Below are positions 27,093-36,084 of a stretch of DNA of 64,000 nt, one piece after another. Position 1 is the first letter of the stretch, and each line of letters begins with the position of its first letter. The stretch is from Nocardioides oceani (GTDB taxonomy: Bacteria > Actinomycetota > Actinomycetes > Propionibacteriales > Nocardioidaceae): the NCBI RefSeq assembly GCF_030412965.1, contig NZ_JAUHJQ010000003.1, positions 214,702-278,701 on the forward strand. Reading direction: 5' to 3'. Below the pieces are notes generated by a model. The model saw only the letters and a program-made list of their open reading frames with translations. It was not told the origin of the DNA and did not search any database. Both the position numbers and the translations under genes were made by a program.

Positions 27093-27180
27093 ATCCCAAG
27101 TTAACGTGGGATCCTGAAGGTTCGCGGCCATCGCAATGGCCGCGAAGCGTCAACATCCCACGTTCACTTGGGATGTTGAC
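27093..27180. terminator. triple-hairpin bidirectional terminator
   Basis: Three hairpins fill the gap between converging genes. 27093-27112 is nearly self-complementary (ATCCCA...TGGGAT). 27121-27146 has 11-bp arms TTCGCGGCCAT/ATGGCCGCGAA with a 4-nt loop. 27149-27180 has 12-bp arms GTCAACATCCCA/TGGGATGTTGAC with an 8-nt loop. The first and third are also inverted copies of each other with one mismatch over 20 bp, so a larger cruciform is possible. Confidence 0.75.
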
Positions 27181-27186
27181 ACCCGC

Positions 27187-28056
27187 TCACCCCAGCGCCT
27201 GGATCGCCTCGTGGATCGAGAGCGTGCGGCGGGCGGAGTCGACGTGGAGGTTCTCGACCATCCGGCCGTGGTAGGTGACGACGCCGGACCCGGCGCCGTC
27301 CTCCCAGGCCTGGATCAGGCCGCGGGCGTCCTCGACGGCCTGCTCGGAGGGGGCGAAGGCGGTGTTGGCGCCCTCGACCTGGCCGGGGTGGATGAGGGTC
27401 TTGCCGTCGAAGCCCATCTCGCGGCCTTGGCGGCACTCCGCGAGGAAGCCGTCGGTGTCCTTGACGTCGTTGTAGACGCCGTCGAGGACGGCGATGCCGG
27501 CGGCGCGCGCGGCGAGCAGGGCGGTGTGCAGCGAGGGGAGGATCGGCGCGCGGCCCGGGACGTGCTCGGCGTACAGCTCCTTGACCAGGTCGTTCGTACC
27601 GATGACGAACGCGGTCAGCCGCTCGCTGGCGCGGGCGATGCTCAGCGCGTCGAGGACGCCGACGGGGGTCTCGATCATCGCCCAGAGCTTGGTGTGGTCG
27701 GGCGCGCCGGCCTTCTCGAGCGCGGCGACGAGCTGGTGGACCTCGTCGGCGCTGTTGACCTTGGGCACGACGACCGCGTCGGGGCCGGCCTGGGCGATCG
27801 CGGCGAGGTCGGCGTCGTGCCACTGGGTGCCGATGCCGTTGGCGCGGATGGTGACGGTACGACGGCCGTACTCGCCGCTGGCGGCCGCGGCGCAGGCGGA
27901 CTCCCGCGCGGCCTCCTTGGCGTCGGGGGCGACCGCGTCCTCGAGGTCGAGGATCAGCGCGTCGCACGCGATCGACTTGGCCTTCTCCAGGGCCCGCTCG
28001 TTGGAGCTGGGCATGTAGAGGACGCTGCGCAGCGGGGTGAAGGTCGACTCGGTCAT
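27187..28056 (-). CDS. HpcH/HpaI-type CoA-ester lyase (CitE-like)
   Basis: The 289-residue protein is a CitE-like TIM barrel: LRSVLYMPSSNERALEKA, LDLEDAVAPDAKEAAR, a TIRANGIGTQW substrate loop, VVPKVNSADEV, WAMIETPVGV and GFDGKTLIHPGQV. These enzymes cleave or form malyl-, methylmalyl- or citramalyl-CoA, or hydrolyse malyl-CoA, with Mg2+. It lies 2 bp after a second, longer CoA-ester lyase gene. The pair resembles the lyase and thioesterase (Mcl1/Mcl2) of the ethylmalonyl-CoA pathway. That pathway assignment is inference, because no other pathway gene is in view. Confidence 0.82.
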   Translation of the reverse strand: MTESTFTPLRSVLYMPSSNERALEKAKSIACDALILDLEDAVAPDAKEAARESACAAAASGEYGRRTVTIRANGIGTQWHDADLAAIAQAGPDAVVVPKVNSADEVHQLVAALEKAGAPDHTKLWAMIETPVGVLDALSIARASERLTAFVIGTNDLVKELYAEHVPGRAPILPSLHTALLAARAAGIAVLDGVYNDVKDTDGFLAECRQGREMGFDGKTLIHPGQVEGANTAFAPSEQAVEDARGLIQAWEDGAGSGVVTYHGRMVENLHVDSARRTLSIHEAIQALG

Positions 28057-28058
28057 GC

Positions 28059-29165
28059 TCAGGCCTCGCTCTGCTCGTCGGAGTCGGCGCCGATGGCGTC
28101 GTACTGCTGCTTCAGCTCCGGGTCGACCGCCGCCAGCTGCTCGGCGAGCTCCACCATCACCAGGCACTGCTTGAGGGAGGCGTCGTCCTCCATCTTCCCG
28201 TCGAGCATCACCGCGCCGGTGCCGTCGCCCATCGCGGCGACCACGCGGCGGGCGTGCGCGACGTCCTCGACGCTCGGGCTGAAGACCCGGTTCGCGATCG
28301 CGATCTGCTTGGGGTGCAGGCTCCACGTGCCGACGCAGCCGAGCAGGAAGGCGTTGCGGAACTGGTCCTCGCACGCGGTCGTGTCGCTGATGTCGCCGAA
28401 CGGCCCGTAGTACGGGTAGATCCCGTGCATCGCGCACGCGTCGACCATGCGGGCGATCGTGTAGTGCCACAGGTCCTGCTGGTACGTCGCCCGGCTCGCC
28501 TCGAGGTTGGCCACGCCGTCGATGCGCGGCGGGTCCTCGCGGACGAGGTAGCCCGGGTGGCCGCCGCCGACGCGGGTGGTCTTCATCCGGCGGTCCGCAG
28601 CCAGGTCGGCCGGGCCGAGCGAGAGCCCCTGCATGCGCGGGCTGGCGCCGCAGATCTCCTCGACGTTCGCGACGCCCCGGGCGGTCTCGAGGATCGCGTG
28701 GACGAGGATCGGCTTCTCCAGGCCGGCCTTGGCCTCGAGCTGGGCGAGCAGCCGGTCGACGTAGTGGATGTCCTCGGCGCCCTGGACCTTCGGCACCATG
28801 ATCACGTCGAGCTTGTCGCCGATCGCCGGCACGAGCGTGGTGAGGTCGTCGAGCACCCACGGGCTGTCCAGCGCGTTGATCCGGGTCCACAGCTGCGTGG
28901 GGCCGAAGTCGGTCTCCTGCGCGATCCGCACGAGGCCCTCGCGGGCGGCCTCCTTGTTGTCGGCCTTGATGGCGTCCTCGAGGTTGCCGAGCAGCACGTC
29001 GACCTTGCCGACCATGTCCGGCACCTTGGCCGCCATCTTCGGGTTGCTCGGGTCGAAGAAGTGGATCGCCCGGCTCGGCCGGGCCGGGATCTCGCGCAGC
29101 GGCGTCGGCGCGCCGACGGCGAGGGGCCGGAAGAAGTCCTTGGGGCTGCGGCTCGCGGCGGTCAT
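28059..29165 (-). CDS. malyl-/methylmalyl-CoA lyase-like CoA-ester lyase
   Basis: The 368-residue member of the CitE/Mcl superfamily shows [69 protein letters not shown] and [16 protein letters not shown]. The longer form with an extended N-terminus fits L-malyl-CoA/beta-methylmalyl-CoA lyases. It is first in a two-gene operon with the shorter lyase. A TTACTCGTCGGTA motif lies 24 bp upstream of its ATG. Confidence 0.82.
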   Translation of the reverse strand: MTAASRSPKDFFRPLAVGAPTPLREIPARPSRAIHFFDPSNPKMAAKVPDMVGKVDVLLGNLEDAIKADNKEAAREGLVRIAQETDFGPTQLWTRINALDSPWVLDDLTTLVPAIGDKLDVIMVPKVQGAEDIHYVDRLLAQLEAKAGLEKPILVHAILETARGVANVEEICGASPRMQGLSLGPADLAADRRMKTTRVGGGHPGYLVREDPPRIDGVANLEASRATYQQDLWHYTIARMVDACAMHGIYPYYGPFGDISDTTACEDQFRNAFLLGCVGTWSLHPKQIAIANRVFSPSVEDVAHARRVVAAMGDGTGAVMLDGKMEDDASLKQCLVMVELAEQLAAVDPELKQQYDAIGADSDEQSEA

Positions 29166-29189
29166 GGGGCGGAAGTTAGCAGCGAGCGG

Positions 29190-29203
29190 TTACTCGTCGG
29201 TAT
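29190..29203. promoter_or_regulatory. TTACTCGTCGGTA motif upstream of the CoA-lyase operon
   Basis: TTACTCGTCGGTAT is partly palindromic (TTAC...GTA) and sits 24 bp before the lyase start, where a promoter would be. Eleven of 13 bases match the motif upstream of etfD at 12787-12799. It is a candidate operator for a regulator shared by acyl-CoA metabolism genes. Confidence 0.45.
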
Positions 29204-29256
29204 GACGGATCTGACAGGTTTGCCGAGCGTCGGTCATCCAGGGCCCGCTGCGGAAG

Positions 29257-29342
29257 TTTCATCGGCCGGCCGATGGAACTCACGGTGGGCCGATGAAGTT
29301 TCATCGGCCACCCGACAGCTTCATCGGCCGGCCGATGAAGCT
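29257..29342. repeat. cluster of TTCATCGGCC palindromes
   Basis: Six half-sites of TTCATCGGCC form three inverted repeats. The first is imperfect (29257-29279). The second is arranged tail-to-tail around a GT (29288-29309). The third is a perfect 26-bp palindrome centred on GGCCGGCC (29317-29342). They occupy the gap between the DUF1992 gene end and the CoA-lyase promoter. The third could terminate the DUF1992 transcript; three in a row look more like a REP-type element or a multi-site operator. Confidence 0.7.
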
Positions 29343-29357
29343 CGCGGCTGCCGGACC

Positions 29358-29927
29358 TCAGGGCCGCCGCTGCCACCAGCGCCGCCGGGGAGCGGGGCGG
29401 GAGGCGGCGAGGGCGGCGCGCTGGGCCTCGAGGCGGGCGGTACGCCGGTCGCGCCAGGCCGCGAGGGTGGCGTCGACGTCGCGGGGCATGGTGATGAGCG
29501 GCGGGCCGGGGCTGAGGGAGTAGCGGGCGCGGATGACGCGCTCGTTGAACTCCTCGACCTCGCGGCGCACGTCGCCCTCGAAGGCGATCGTGTCGAGGCG
29601 GGCGTCGAGCTCCGCGTCCTCCTTGCGCAGCGCGACGCTGGGCGGGAGGACGGTGATCTGCTCGCGCTCGACGAGCCGCTTGAGCCACCAGTCGGGGTCG
29701 TGCTCGGTGCCGAGGTCCTTGATCGGCTTCCCCGTGCCCGGGAGGTCGTCGAAGTCGCCCTTGGCCATGGCGACGCGGACCTGCTGGTCGACCCAGGAGG
29801 CCTGGTTCGCGATCCGGGCGTGCGCGGCGGAGTGGCCGCTGCGCTTGCGGCGCTCGGCCTCGTCCTCGGCGCTCGAGCGCTCGGTGGGTCGGGCGTTCTC
29901 GCGGGACTGCTCGGGACGGTCGCTCAT
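29358..29927 (-). CDS. DUF1992 (DnaJ homologue C28-like) protein
   Basis: The 189-residue protein contains the conserved DUF1992 core IANQASWVDQQVRVAMAKGDFDDLPGTGKPI, then DWWLKRLVEREQI, LPPSVALRKE and a basic Arg/Trp-rich C-terminus (RRRWWQRRP). The domain occurs in DnaJ-C28-like proteins, but no J domain is present here. The N-terminal 35 residues are charged and disordered. The role is unknown. Confidence 0.85.
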   Translation of the reverse strand: MSDRPEQSRENARPTERSSAEDEAERRKRSGHSAAHARIANQASWVDQQVRVAMAKGDFDDLPGTGKPIKDLGTEHDPDWWLKRLVEREQITVLPPSVALRKEDAELDARLDTIAFEGDVRREVEEFNERVIRARYSLSPGPPLITMPRDVDATLAAWRDRRTARLEAQRAALAASRPAPRRRWWQRRP

Positions 29928-29994
29928 CGCACATCTCCTCCGCCCCCGAGTGTAGGAACCCGGCAGAAGGCGGGGCCCGGCCGGCGGGGGCGGC

Positions 29995-31461
29995 TCAGGC
30001 GGTCGCCGGCTCGTGCTCGACCGGGTGCTCGGTCGCCTGCGGCGGCATCTTGAGCAGGACGAGCGCGGCGAGCACGGCGGCGACCGCGCAGATCGCCCAG
30101 ACCGTCAGGTAGCCGCTGAGCGGGGCCGCGCCCTCGGCGGGGCCCTCGAGGGATCCGGTCGCGGCCAGGGCGATCGCGAAGACCGACGAGGCGAGGGCGC
30201 CGCCGACGGTCTTGGTCGCGTTGGTCATGCCGGTGGCGAAGCCGGTCCGCTCGGGGGGAGCGGCGGCGGCCGCGGCGGCCGGCAGGGCCGCCACGAGGGC
30301 GCCGGAGCCGAGGCCGATGACGGCCATGTTGGTCAGCGCCTGGGCGGTCGTGTCGTGCAGCGGCAGCCACAGCGCGTAGCCGAGGCCGACGAGCAGCGCC
30401 GAGCACACCAGCGCGTTGCGGGCGCCGAGCAGGCGCGAGGTGAGGGGGAGCGTGAACGCGCCGATGGCCATGAACACGACGTACACGCCGATGAGGGTGG
30501 AGACGAACGACGCGCTCGCGCCGAGGCCGTAGCCGGCGACGTCGGGGTCGGTCCGCGCGAAGGTCGACAGCGGGATCTGGGCGCCGAGCACCGACATGCC
30601 GAAGAGGAACGCCGTCAGCTGCACCGGCCACTGGCCCGGCGAGCGGAGCAGGCGCACGTCGATGATCGGGTCGGGCCGGGCGTCCTCGTGCCGCACGAAC
30701 GGCACGAACGTCGCCACGCCGGCGAGCACGAGGGCCCAGGCGAGCACGCTGCTCGGGCCCTCGAGCCGGACGACGACCAGTCCGGCCATCACCAGGCCGA
30801 TCGCGGCGCTCACCAGCGCCAGCCCGCCCCAGTCGAAGCCGCCGGTCGCCTCGCCCGGGACGTCCTCGACGCCGAACCAGACGACGACGAGGCACAGCGT
30901 GGTGGCGATCGCCGGGAGGGTCAGCAGCACGGTCATCGAGGTGGCCTCGACCAGCGCGCCGGAGGTGAGCGCGCCGACGATGACGGCCAGCTCGAGCGCG
31001 CCGACCAGGACGGCGGCGGCGCGGCGGGTCAGGAGCGCCTGCCGGCCGGTGCCGGCGGTGCGCCGGTGGATGATCGCGACCTCGAGCGGCAGCCACACGA
31101 CGTACGCGCCCTGGAGCGCCCAGCCGACCAGGAAGGTCGTGAAGCCCGGAGCGAAGGCCAGCACCCACGAGCCGAGCGCGGTGACGGCGGTGGAGACGAG
31201 CAGCACCTTCTTGTGGCCGACCAGGTCCCCGAGGCGCGCGAGCGGCGGGACGACCAGGGCGGAGACGAGCAGCTGCGCGGCCTCGAACCAGTTGACGTCG
31301 GCGTCCTGGATCCCGAGGTGGTCGGCGATGTCGCTGAAGATCGGCGTGTAGTAGCCCTGCAGGATCCCGCTGGCCAGCTCCACGACGACGAGGAACCCGA
31401 CGATCGCGGCGAGCCCGCGCACGCGGGGGTCGGAGGTCAGCGGGGCGCGGGTGCCGGTCAT
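29995..31461 (-). CDS. MFS transporter in operon with an M20 peptidase
   Basis: The 488-residue protein has about 14 hydrophobic segments. A DHA2-like start (ELASGILQGYYTPIFSDIADHLG) is followed by the loop LARLGDLVGHKKVLLV. Its ATG overlaps the M20 peptidase stop by 4 bp, so the two genes are co-expressed. It may move peptides or amino acids related to the peptidase substrate; that is inferred from the pairing only. Confidence 0.82.
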   Translation of the reverse strand: MTGTRAPLTSDPRVRGLAAIVGFLVVVELASGILQGYYTPIFSDIADHLGIQDADVNWFEAAQLLVSALVVPPLARLGDLVGHKKVLLVSTAVTALGSWVLAFAPGFTTFLVGWALQGAYVVWLPLEVAIIHRRTAGTGRQALLTRRAAAVLVGALELAVIVGALTSGALVEATSMTVLLTLPAIATTLCLVVVWFGVEDVPGEATGGFDWGGLALVSAAIGLVMAGLVVVRLEGPSSVLAWALVLAGVATFVPFVRHEDARPDPIIDVRLLRSPGQWPVQLTAFLFGMSVLGAQIPLSTFARTDPDVAGYGLGASASFVSTLIGVYVVFMAIGAFTLPLTSRLLGARNALVCSALLVGLGYALWLPLHDTTAQALTNMAVIGLGSGALVAALPAAAAAAAPPERTGFATGMTNATKTVGGALASSVFAIALAATGSLEGPAEGAAPLSGYLTVWAICAVAAVLAALVLLKMPPQATEHPVEHEPATA

Positions 31462-32810
31462 GCGGGGAGCCTCTCGATCAGGCGGCGGTACCACCGCACG
31501 CCGTCCAGGAACGCGTCGACGCCGAGGTGCTCGTCGTAGGAGTGGATCGACTCGCGCTGGGCCTTGGTCATCCGGAACGGAGCGAACCGGTAGACCCGGT
31601 CGCAGATGCGGGTGAAGAACCGGGAGTCGGTGGCGGCCATCATCACGTACGGCGCCGGGACGGCGTCGGGGAACAGCTCGGCGATCGTGGTCTCGACGAG
31701 GCCGAACGCCTCGTCGCGGGGGGAGACCGGGCTCGGCTCGTTCTGCTCCACGACGTCGATGTGGACCTCGTCGTCGGCCACGACCCTGCGCACGTGCTCC
31801 AGCACGCCGGCGACGGTGTCGCCGACCATGATCCGGATGTTGACGCCGGCCTTGGCGGTCGCGGCGACCACGTTGAGCGCCGGGCTGCCCGAGAGGGTGG
31901 TGACCGCGAACGTCGTGCGGGTCATCGCCGCCGGCTCCGGGCCGGCCGCGACGAGCGCCCGGGTGAGCACCGGGCCGAGCCGACCGGCGTTGGCCATCAG
32001 CGCCCGCAGCGGGAGCGGCGCGTGCGGCGCCATCCGGCGGAACAGCTCGACCGTCGGCTCCGGCGTGCTCGCCGGCATCGGGGAGCGGTCGATGCGGGTG
32101 ATCGCGCGGGCGATCCGGGCGGTGGGTCCCATCCGCGCGGGCGTCGAGGCGTGGCCGCCGCGGCCCTCGACGCGCAGCTCCAGGGAGGTGACGCCCTTCT
32201 CGGTCACGCCGACGACGCCGACCGGCGCGGCCACGCCCGGGAACGCCTCGCTCGCGACCGCCCCGCCCTCGTCGAGCACGAACCACGGTCGTACGCCGCG
32301 CCGTACCAGCTCCTCCACCGCCAGCGTCGCCGCCTCGCCCGAGACCTCCTCGTTGCAGCCGAAGGAGAGCCAGACGTCCTGCGCCGGGACGAAGCCGTCC
32401 TCGAGCAGGGTCTCGACGGCCTCGCAGATCGCCGCGACGCAGCCCTTGTCGTCGAGGGTGCCGCGGCCCCAGATGCTCCCGTCGACGACGTCGCCGGAGA
32501 ACGGCGGGTGCTGCCAGGTGCCCTCGACCGGCACGACGTCGAGGTGGGCCATCAGCACGACGGGGCGCTCGCTGCTCGCACCGGCCCAGCGCAGGAGCAG
32601 CGCGTGCGTCGGGATCCGGGTGAGCTCCAGGCGCTCGTGGAGCAGCGGGAACTGCCGCTCCAGCTCGACCAGCAACCGGTCGAAGGCGTCGGTGTCGACC
32701 AGCGACCAGTCCCGGTGGCTCACCGTCGGGATCCGGACGAGCGCCTGCAGCTTCTCCACGGCGCGGGCATGCTCCCGCGCGCCCTCGCGGGCGTCCTCCC
32801 CTGACGTCAC
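31458..32810 (-). CDS. M20-family metallopeptidase (carboxypeptidase/dipeptidase)
   Basis: The 450-residue protein contains M20 zinc-site motifs: VVLMAHLDVVPVEG (first His/Asp), WGRGTLDDKG, and FGCNEEVSG with the catalytic Glu pair. The central lid domain begins near GVTSLELRVEGRGGHASTP. It probably cleaves dipeptides or N-acyl amino acids. The start is GTG; a TAGCGT -10-like hexamer ends 7 bp before it, suggesting a leaderless message. The hut-like palindrome at 32838-32853 lies just upstream. It forms an operon with an MFS transporter. Confidence 0.85.
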   Translation of the reverse strand: MTSGEDAREGAREHARAVEKLQALVRIPTVSHRDWSLVDTDAFDRLLVELERQFPLLHERLELTRIPTHALLLRWAGASSERPVVLMAHLDVVPVEGTWQHPPFSGDVVDGSIWGRGTLDDKGCVAAICEAVETLLEDGFVPAQDVWLSFGCNEEVSGEAATLAVEELVRRGVRPWFVLDEGGAVASEAFPGVAAPVGVVGVTEKGVTSLELRVEGRGGHASTPARMGPTARIARAITRIDRSPMPASTPEPTVELFRRMAPHAPLPLRALMANAGRLGPVLTRALVAAGPEPAAMTRTTFAVTTLSGSPALNVVAATAKAGVNIRIMVGDTVAGVLEHVRRVVADDEVHIDVVEQNEPSPVSPRDEAFGLVETTIAELFPDAVPAPYVMMAATDSRFFTRICDRVYRFAPFRMTKAQRESIHSYDEHLGVDAFLDGVRWYRRLIERLPA

Positions 32811-32837
32811 CGGCGCGACGCTACCGCCCGCGGGACT

Positions 32838-32853
32838 GTCTCGGATGCGAGAT
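32838..32853. promoter_or_regulatory. palindrome matching the hutH operator
   Basis: GTCTCGGATGCGAGAT matches the hutH-upstream palindrome GTCTCGGATCCGAGAC at 14 of 16 positions, keeping the TCTCG/CGAGA arms with a 4-bp centre. It lies 28 bp upstream of the M20 peptidase GTG, where it would overlap the -35 region. The match suggests shared regulation. Confidence 0.55.
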
Positions 32854-32916
32854 CGGAGGACCCGGCCCGGCCTTGTCCGGTGGGCGCGGGGCCGCTGGGA
32901 TGGGCGGGTGCTGCTC

Positions 32917-33549
32917 TCAGCGGGTGCCCTGCCACCGTCCCCGGTGGACGACCTCGTCGGCCGGCCGGCGTGCGCGCCGGCCGGCGGAGCCGCGGCTGCC
33001 GGTGTCCGGGACGCGGTGGCCGACGGTGATCGCGCCGACCGGGTCGAACTCCGCCGGGATGCCGAACGCCTCCTTCAGCGCGGGGTACGCCGCCGGCGGG
33101 ATGCCGAACCAGCAGGCACCGAGTCCCTCGTCGACCGCGGTCTGCAGCACGAGCAGCGCGGCCATGGCGGTGTCCATGTGCCAGTACGGCACCGCCCAGC
33201 GCGCCTCGCGGTCCGCCGCGGCGGCGTCGGTCCAGCCCTTGTCGGGCTCGGCGTAGCGACCGAGGTACGCCGCCTTGCTGCTGCACGGCACGACGAGCAC
33301 CGGGGCGGTCATCATCCCGGCCAACCAGGTGTCGGGGTCGGCCATCCGCTCCGGGCCGGCCGTGGCCTCCCAGTAGCGGCGGACGTCCGCGGGCGTGTCC
33401 AGCACCAGGAAGCCCCACCCCTGGGTGAACCCGGCGCTCGGCGCGCGGGTGGCGTTGTCGAGCAGTCGGGTCACCACCGCCGGGTCGACCGGCCGGTCGT
33501 CGTAGCGGCGGACCATCCGGCGGCGGCGCACGACGTCCTGGAACTCCAT
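32917..33549 (-). CDS. nitroreductase-family FMN oxidoreductase
   Basis: The 210-residue protein starts MEFQDVVRRRRMVRRYDDRPV, the classic nitroreductase FMN-binding N-terminus, and contains NATRAPSAGFTQGWGFLVLDT and LQTAVDEGLGACWFGIPP. It would use FMN and NAD(P)H; the substrate is unknown. The ATG at 33549 directly precedes the conserved block. It is divergent from the hut block at 33584, with 34 bp between the starts. The C-terminus is Arg-rich. Confidence 0.85.
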   Translation of the reverse strand: MEFQDVVRRRRMVRRYDDRPVDPAVVTRLLDNATRAPSAGFTQGWGFLVLDTPADVRRYWEATAGPERMADPDTWLAGMMTAPVLVVPCSSKAAYLGRYAEPDKGWTDAAAADREARWAVPYWHMDTAMAALLVLQTAVDEGLGACWFGIPPAAYPALKEAFGIPAEFDPVGAITVGHRVPDTGSRGSAGRRARRPADEVVHRGRWQGTR

Positions 33550-33583
33550 GGCGTGGAGTATGGGGTGCGACGGGGGAGGCGGC

Positions 33584-34807
33584 ATGGCTGAGCGGCCCGA
33601 CGGCTTCGAGCGGATGTGGGCCGACCTGGCGCCGGTGGGTCGCTCGGCGGCGACCGGGGGCTACCGGCGGCAGCCGTGGACGGCCGCGGAGGCCGAGCTG
33701 CGTGCCTGGTTCGTCGAGCAGGCGACCGCCCGCGGGCTGCTGGTCGAGACCGACGGCGTCGGCAACACGGTCGCCTGGTGGGGCGCCTCGGCCGCCGACA
33801 AGCGCGAGCGGGTCCTGACCGGGTCGCACCTGGACTCGGTGGTCGACGGCGGGGCGTACGACGGTCCGCTCGGCGTGGTCTCGGCGCTCGCCGCGGTCGA
33901 CCTGATGCGCGAGCGCGGCGTGGTCCCCGCACGGCCGCTGGGCGTCGGCGTCTTCGTCGAGGAGGAGGGCTCGCGGTTCGGGCTGGCCTGCCTCGGGTCG
34001 CGGCTGGCCACCGGGGCGGTGGCGTGGACCGATGTCGAGGGGCTGCGCGACGCCGGCGGCGTGCGGCTCGGCGACCTGGCCGACGGCGGGCCCGGGTCCG
34101 GCGCGGCGGGGCTGCTGGCCGGCGTGGCGGCGTACGTGGAGCTGCACGTGGAGCAGGGCCGGGCGCTGGTCGATCGCGGCGCTCCGGTGGGGGTAGCGAG
34201 CGGGATCTGGCCGCACGGCCGGTGGCGCCTCGACGTCACCGGGACCGCCGACCACGCCGGCACGACGCGGATGGAGGACCGGGCCGACCCGATGCTGACC
34301 TACGCGACGACCGCGCTGGCGGCCGACGAGCTCGCGCGGCTGGCCGCGCCGGACGCCCGCGCGACGTTCGGGCGGGTCGAGGTGGCGCCCAACGGCACCA
34401 ACGCGATCCCCTCCCGGGTGACCGCCTGGCTCGACGCGCGGTGCTCCTCGGAGGAGGCGCTGGCGGAGCTCGTGGCGGCGGTGACGTCCCGCGCCGAGGA
34501 GCGGGCGGCGCACGACGGGACCGCGGTGACGGTGACGCCGGAGTCGCTCTCCGGCGCGGTGTCGTTCGAGCCGTCGCTCGTCGCGCCGGTGGCCGGCCCC
34601 CGGGGCTGGCCGGTGCTGCCGACGCAGGCCGGCCACGACGCCGGCGTGCTGTCGGCGGCCGGCATCCCGAGCGCGATGCTCTTCGTCCGCAACCCGACCG
34701 GCGTCTCGCACTCCCCGGCCGAGCAGGCCGAGGCGGCCGACTGCCTGGCCGGCGTCGAGGCGCTCGCCGACGTGCTCGGGCCGCTCGTGGTGGGGGCCGC
34801 CCGGTGA
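33584..34807 (+). CDS. AllC-like amidohydrolase, probable last step of histidine use
   Basis: The 407-residue M20-type metal hydrolase shows [52 protein letters not shown], the lid [15 protein letters not shown] and [18 protein letters not shown]. These fit allantoate amidohydrolase/N-carbamoyl amino acid hydrolase. It begins an operon with hutF and hutI, each overlapping by 4 bp. It therefore probably hydrolyses N-formyl-L-glutamate (or N-formimino-glutamate) in place of HutG. The ATG at 33584 follows GGGGAGG. The substrate is inferred from context. Confidence 0.8.
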   Translation: MAERPDGFERMWADLAPVGRSAATGGYRRQPWTAAEAELRAWFVEQATARGLLVETDGVGNTVAWWGASAADKRERVLTGSHLDSVVDGGAYDGPLGVVSALAAVDLMRERGVVPARPLGVGVFVEEEGSRFGLACLGSRLATGAVAWTDVEGLRDAGGVRLGDLADGGPGSGAAGLLAGVAAYVELHVEQGRALVDRGAPVGVASGIWPHGRWRLDVTGTADHAGTTRMEDRADPMLTYATTALAADELARLAAPDARATFGRVEVAPNGTNAIPSRVTAWLDARCSSEEALAELVAAVTSRAEERAAHDGTAVTVTPESLSGAVSFEPSLVAPVAGPRGWPVLPTQAGHDAGVLSAAGIPSAMLFVRNPTGVSHSPAEQAEAADCLAGVEALADVLGPLVVGAAR

Positions 34808-36084
34808 GCCGCCTGCTGCTCGAGCGGGCCTGGGTCGACGGCGCCGTGCACGACGACGTGCTGGTCGAGGTCGAGGGCGGCCGGTTCGCCGCCGTCGCCC
34901 CGGGACAGCCGGGCGCCGACGCGGAGCGCGTGCCGGGGCTCGCGCTGCCCGGGCTGGCGAACTGCCACAGCCACGCCTTCCACCGGGCGCTGCGCGGGCG
35001 GACGCAGCGGGGCAGCGGGACGTTCTGGACCTGGCGGGAGCAGATGTACGGCGTGGCCGCACGGCTCACGCCGGAGCGCTACCACCGGCTGGCCCGGGCG
35101 GTCTTCGCCGAGATGGTCGCGGCCGGGATCACCTCGGTCGGGGAGTTCCACTACGTGCACCACCGGCCCGACGGCACGCCCTACGCCGACCCGAACGCGA
35201 TGGGCCACGCGGTCGCCGAGGCCGCCCGCGAGGCCGGAGTCCGGCTGGTGCTGCTCGACGCCTGCTACCTCAGCTCGGGGTTCGGGGCGCCGGTCACCGC
35301 CGCGCAGCGGCGCTACGACGACGGGTCCGCAGCGGCGTGGACGTCGCGGGTGGCCGCGCTCAGCGGGGTCCGGGTCGGGGCGGCGGTGCACTCGGTGCGG
35401 GCGGTGCCACGGGTCGAGCTCGGCGCGTTCCGGGGGCTCGCCCCGCTGCACGTGCACCTGTCCGAGCAGCCGGCCGAGAACGACGACTGCCGGGCGGCGT
35501 ACGGCGTCACGCCCACGCGGCTGCTGCACGACGAGGGCCTGCTCGGACCCGGCACGACCGTCGTCCACGCGACGCACCTGACCGCGGAGGACGTCGCTCT
35601 GCTCGGCGACAGCGGCACGAACGTCTGCTTCTGCCCGACGACCGAGCGGGACCTGGGCGACGGCATCGGCCCGGGCCGGGAGCTGCACGAGGCGGGCGCC
35701 CGGCTCAGCCTCGGCTCGGACAGCCACGCGGTGGTCGACCTGTTCGAGGAGATGCGGGCCCTCGAGCTCGACGAGCGGCTGGCGACGCGGACCCGCGGCC
35801 ACTGGACGGCCGCGGAGCTGCTCGCCGCCGGCACCCGCCACGACAGCCTCGGCGTCGACGACGCGGGCGCGGTCGCGGTCGGCCTGCGGGCGGACCTGGT
35901 CGTGCTCGACACCGCCGGCGTGCGCACCGCGGGCACCGGCGCGGACGAGCACACCGCGGTGTTCGCGGCCACCGCGGAGGACGTGGTGCGCACGATGGTC
36001 GACGGCCGCTGGGTGGCCTCCCGGGAGGGCCGGCCCGCCGTCGGACGGGCGCTCGGGTCCGCGATCGAGGAGGTGCTCGGGTGA
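34804..36084 (+). CDS. hutF: formimidoylglutamate deiminase
   Basis: The 426-residue amidohydrolase shows [78 protein letters not shown] and [11 protein letters not shown], all characteristic of HutF. It converts N-formimino-L-glutamate to N-formyl-L-glutamate and ammonia with a metal ion bound by the HxH and later His/Asp. The GTG overlaps the AllC-like gene's stop by 4 bp, and hutI follows with the same overlap. Confidence 0.93.
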   Translation: MSRLLLERAWVDGAVHDDVLVEVEGGRFAAVAPGQPGADAERVPGLALPGLANCHSHAFHRALRGRTQRGSGTFWTWREQMYGVAARLTPERYHRLARAVFAEMVAAGITSVGEFHYVHHRPDGTPYADPNAMGHAVAEAAREAGVRLVLLDACYLSSGFGAPVTAAQRRYDDGSAAAWTSRVAALSGVRVGAAVHSVRAVPRVELGAFRGLAPLHVHLSEQPAENDDCRAAYGVTPTRLLHDEGLLGPGTTVVHATHLTAEDVALLGDSGTNVCFCPTTERDLGDGIGPGRELHEAGARLSLGSDSHAVVDLFEEMRALELDERLATRTRGHWTAAELLAAGTRHDSLGVDDAGAVAVGLRADLVVLDTAGVRTAGTGADEHTAVFAATAEDVVRTMVDGRWVASREGRPAVGRALGSAIEEVLG

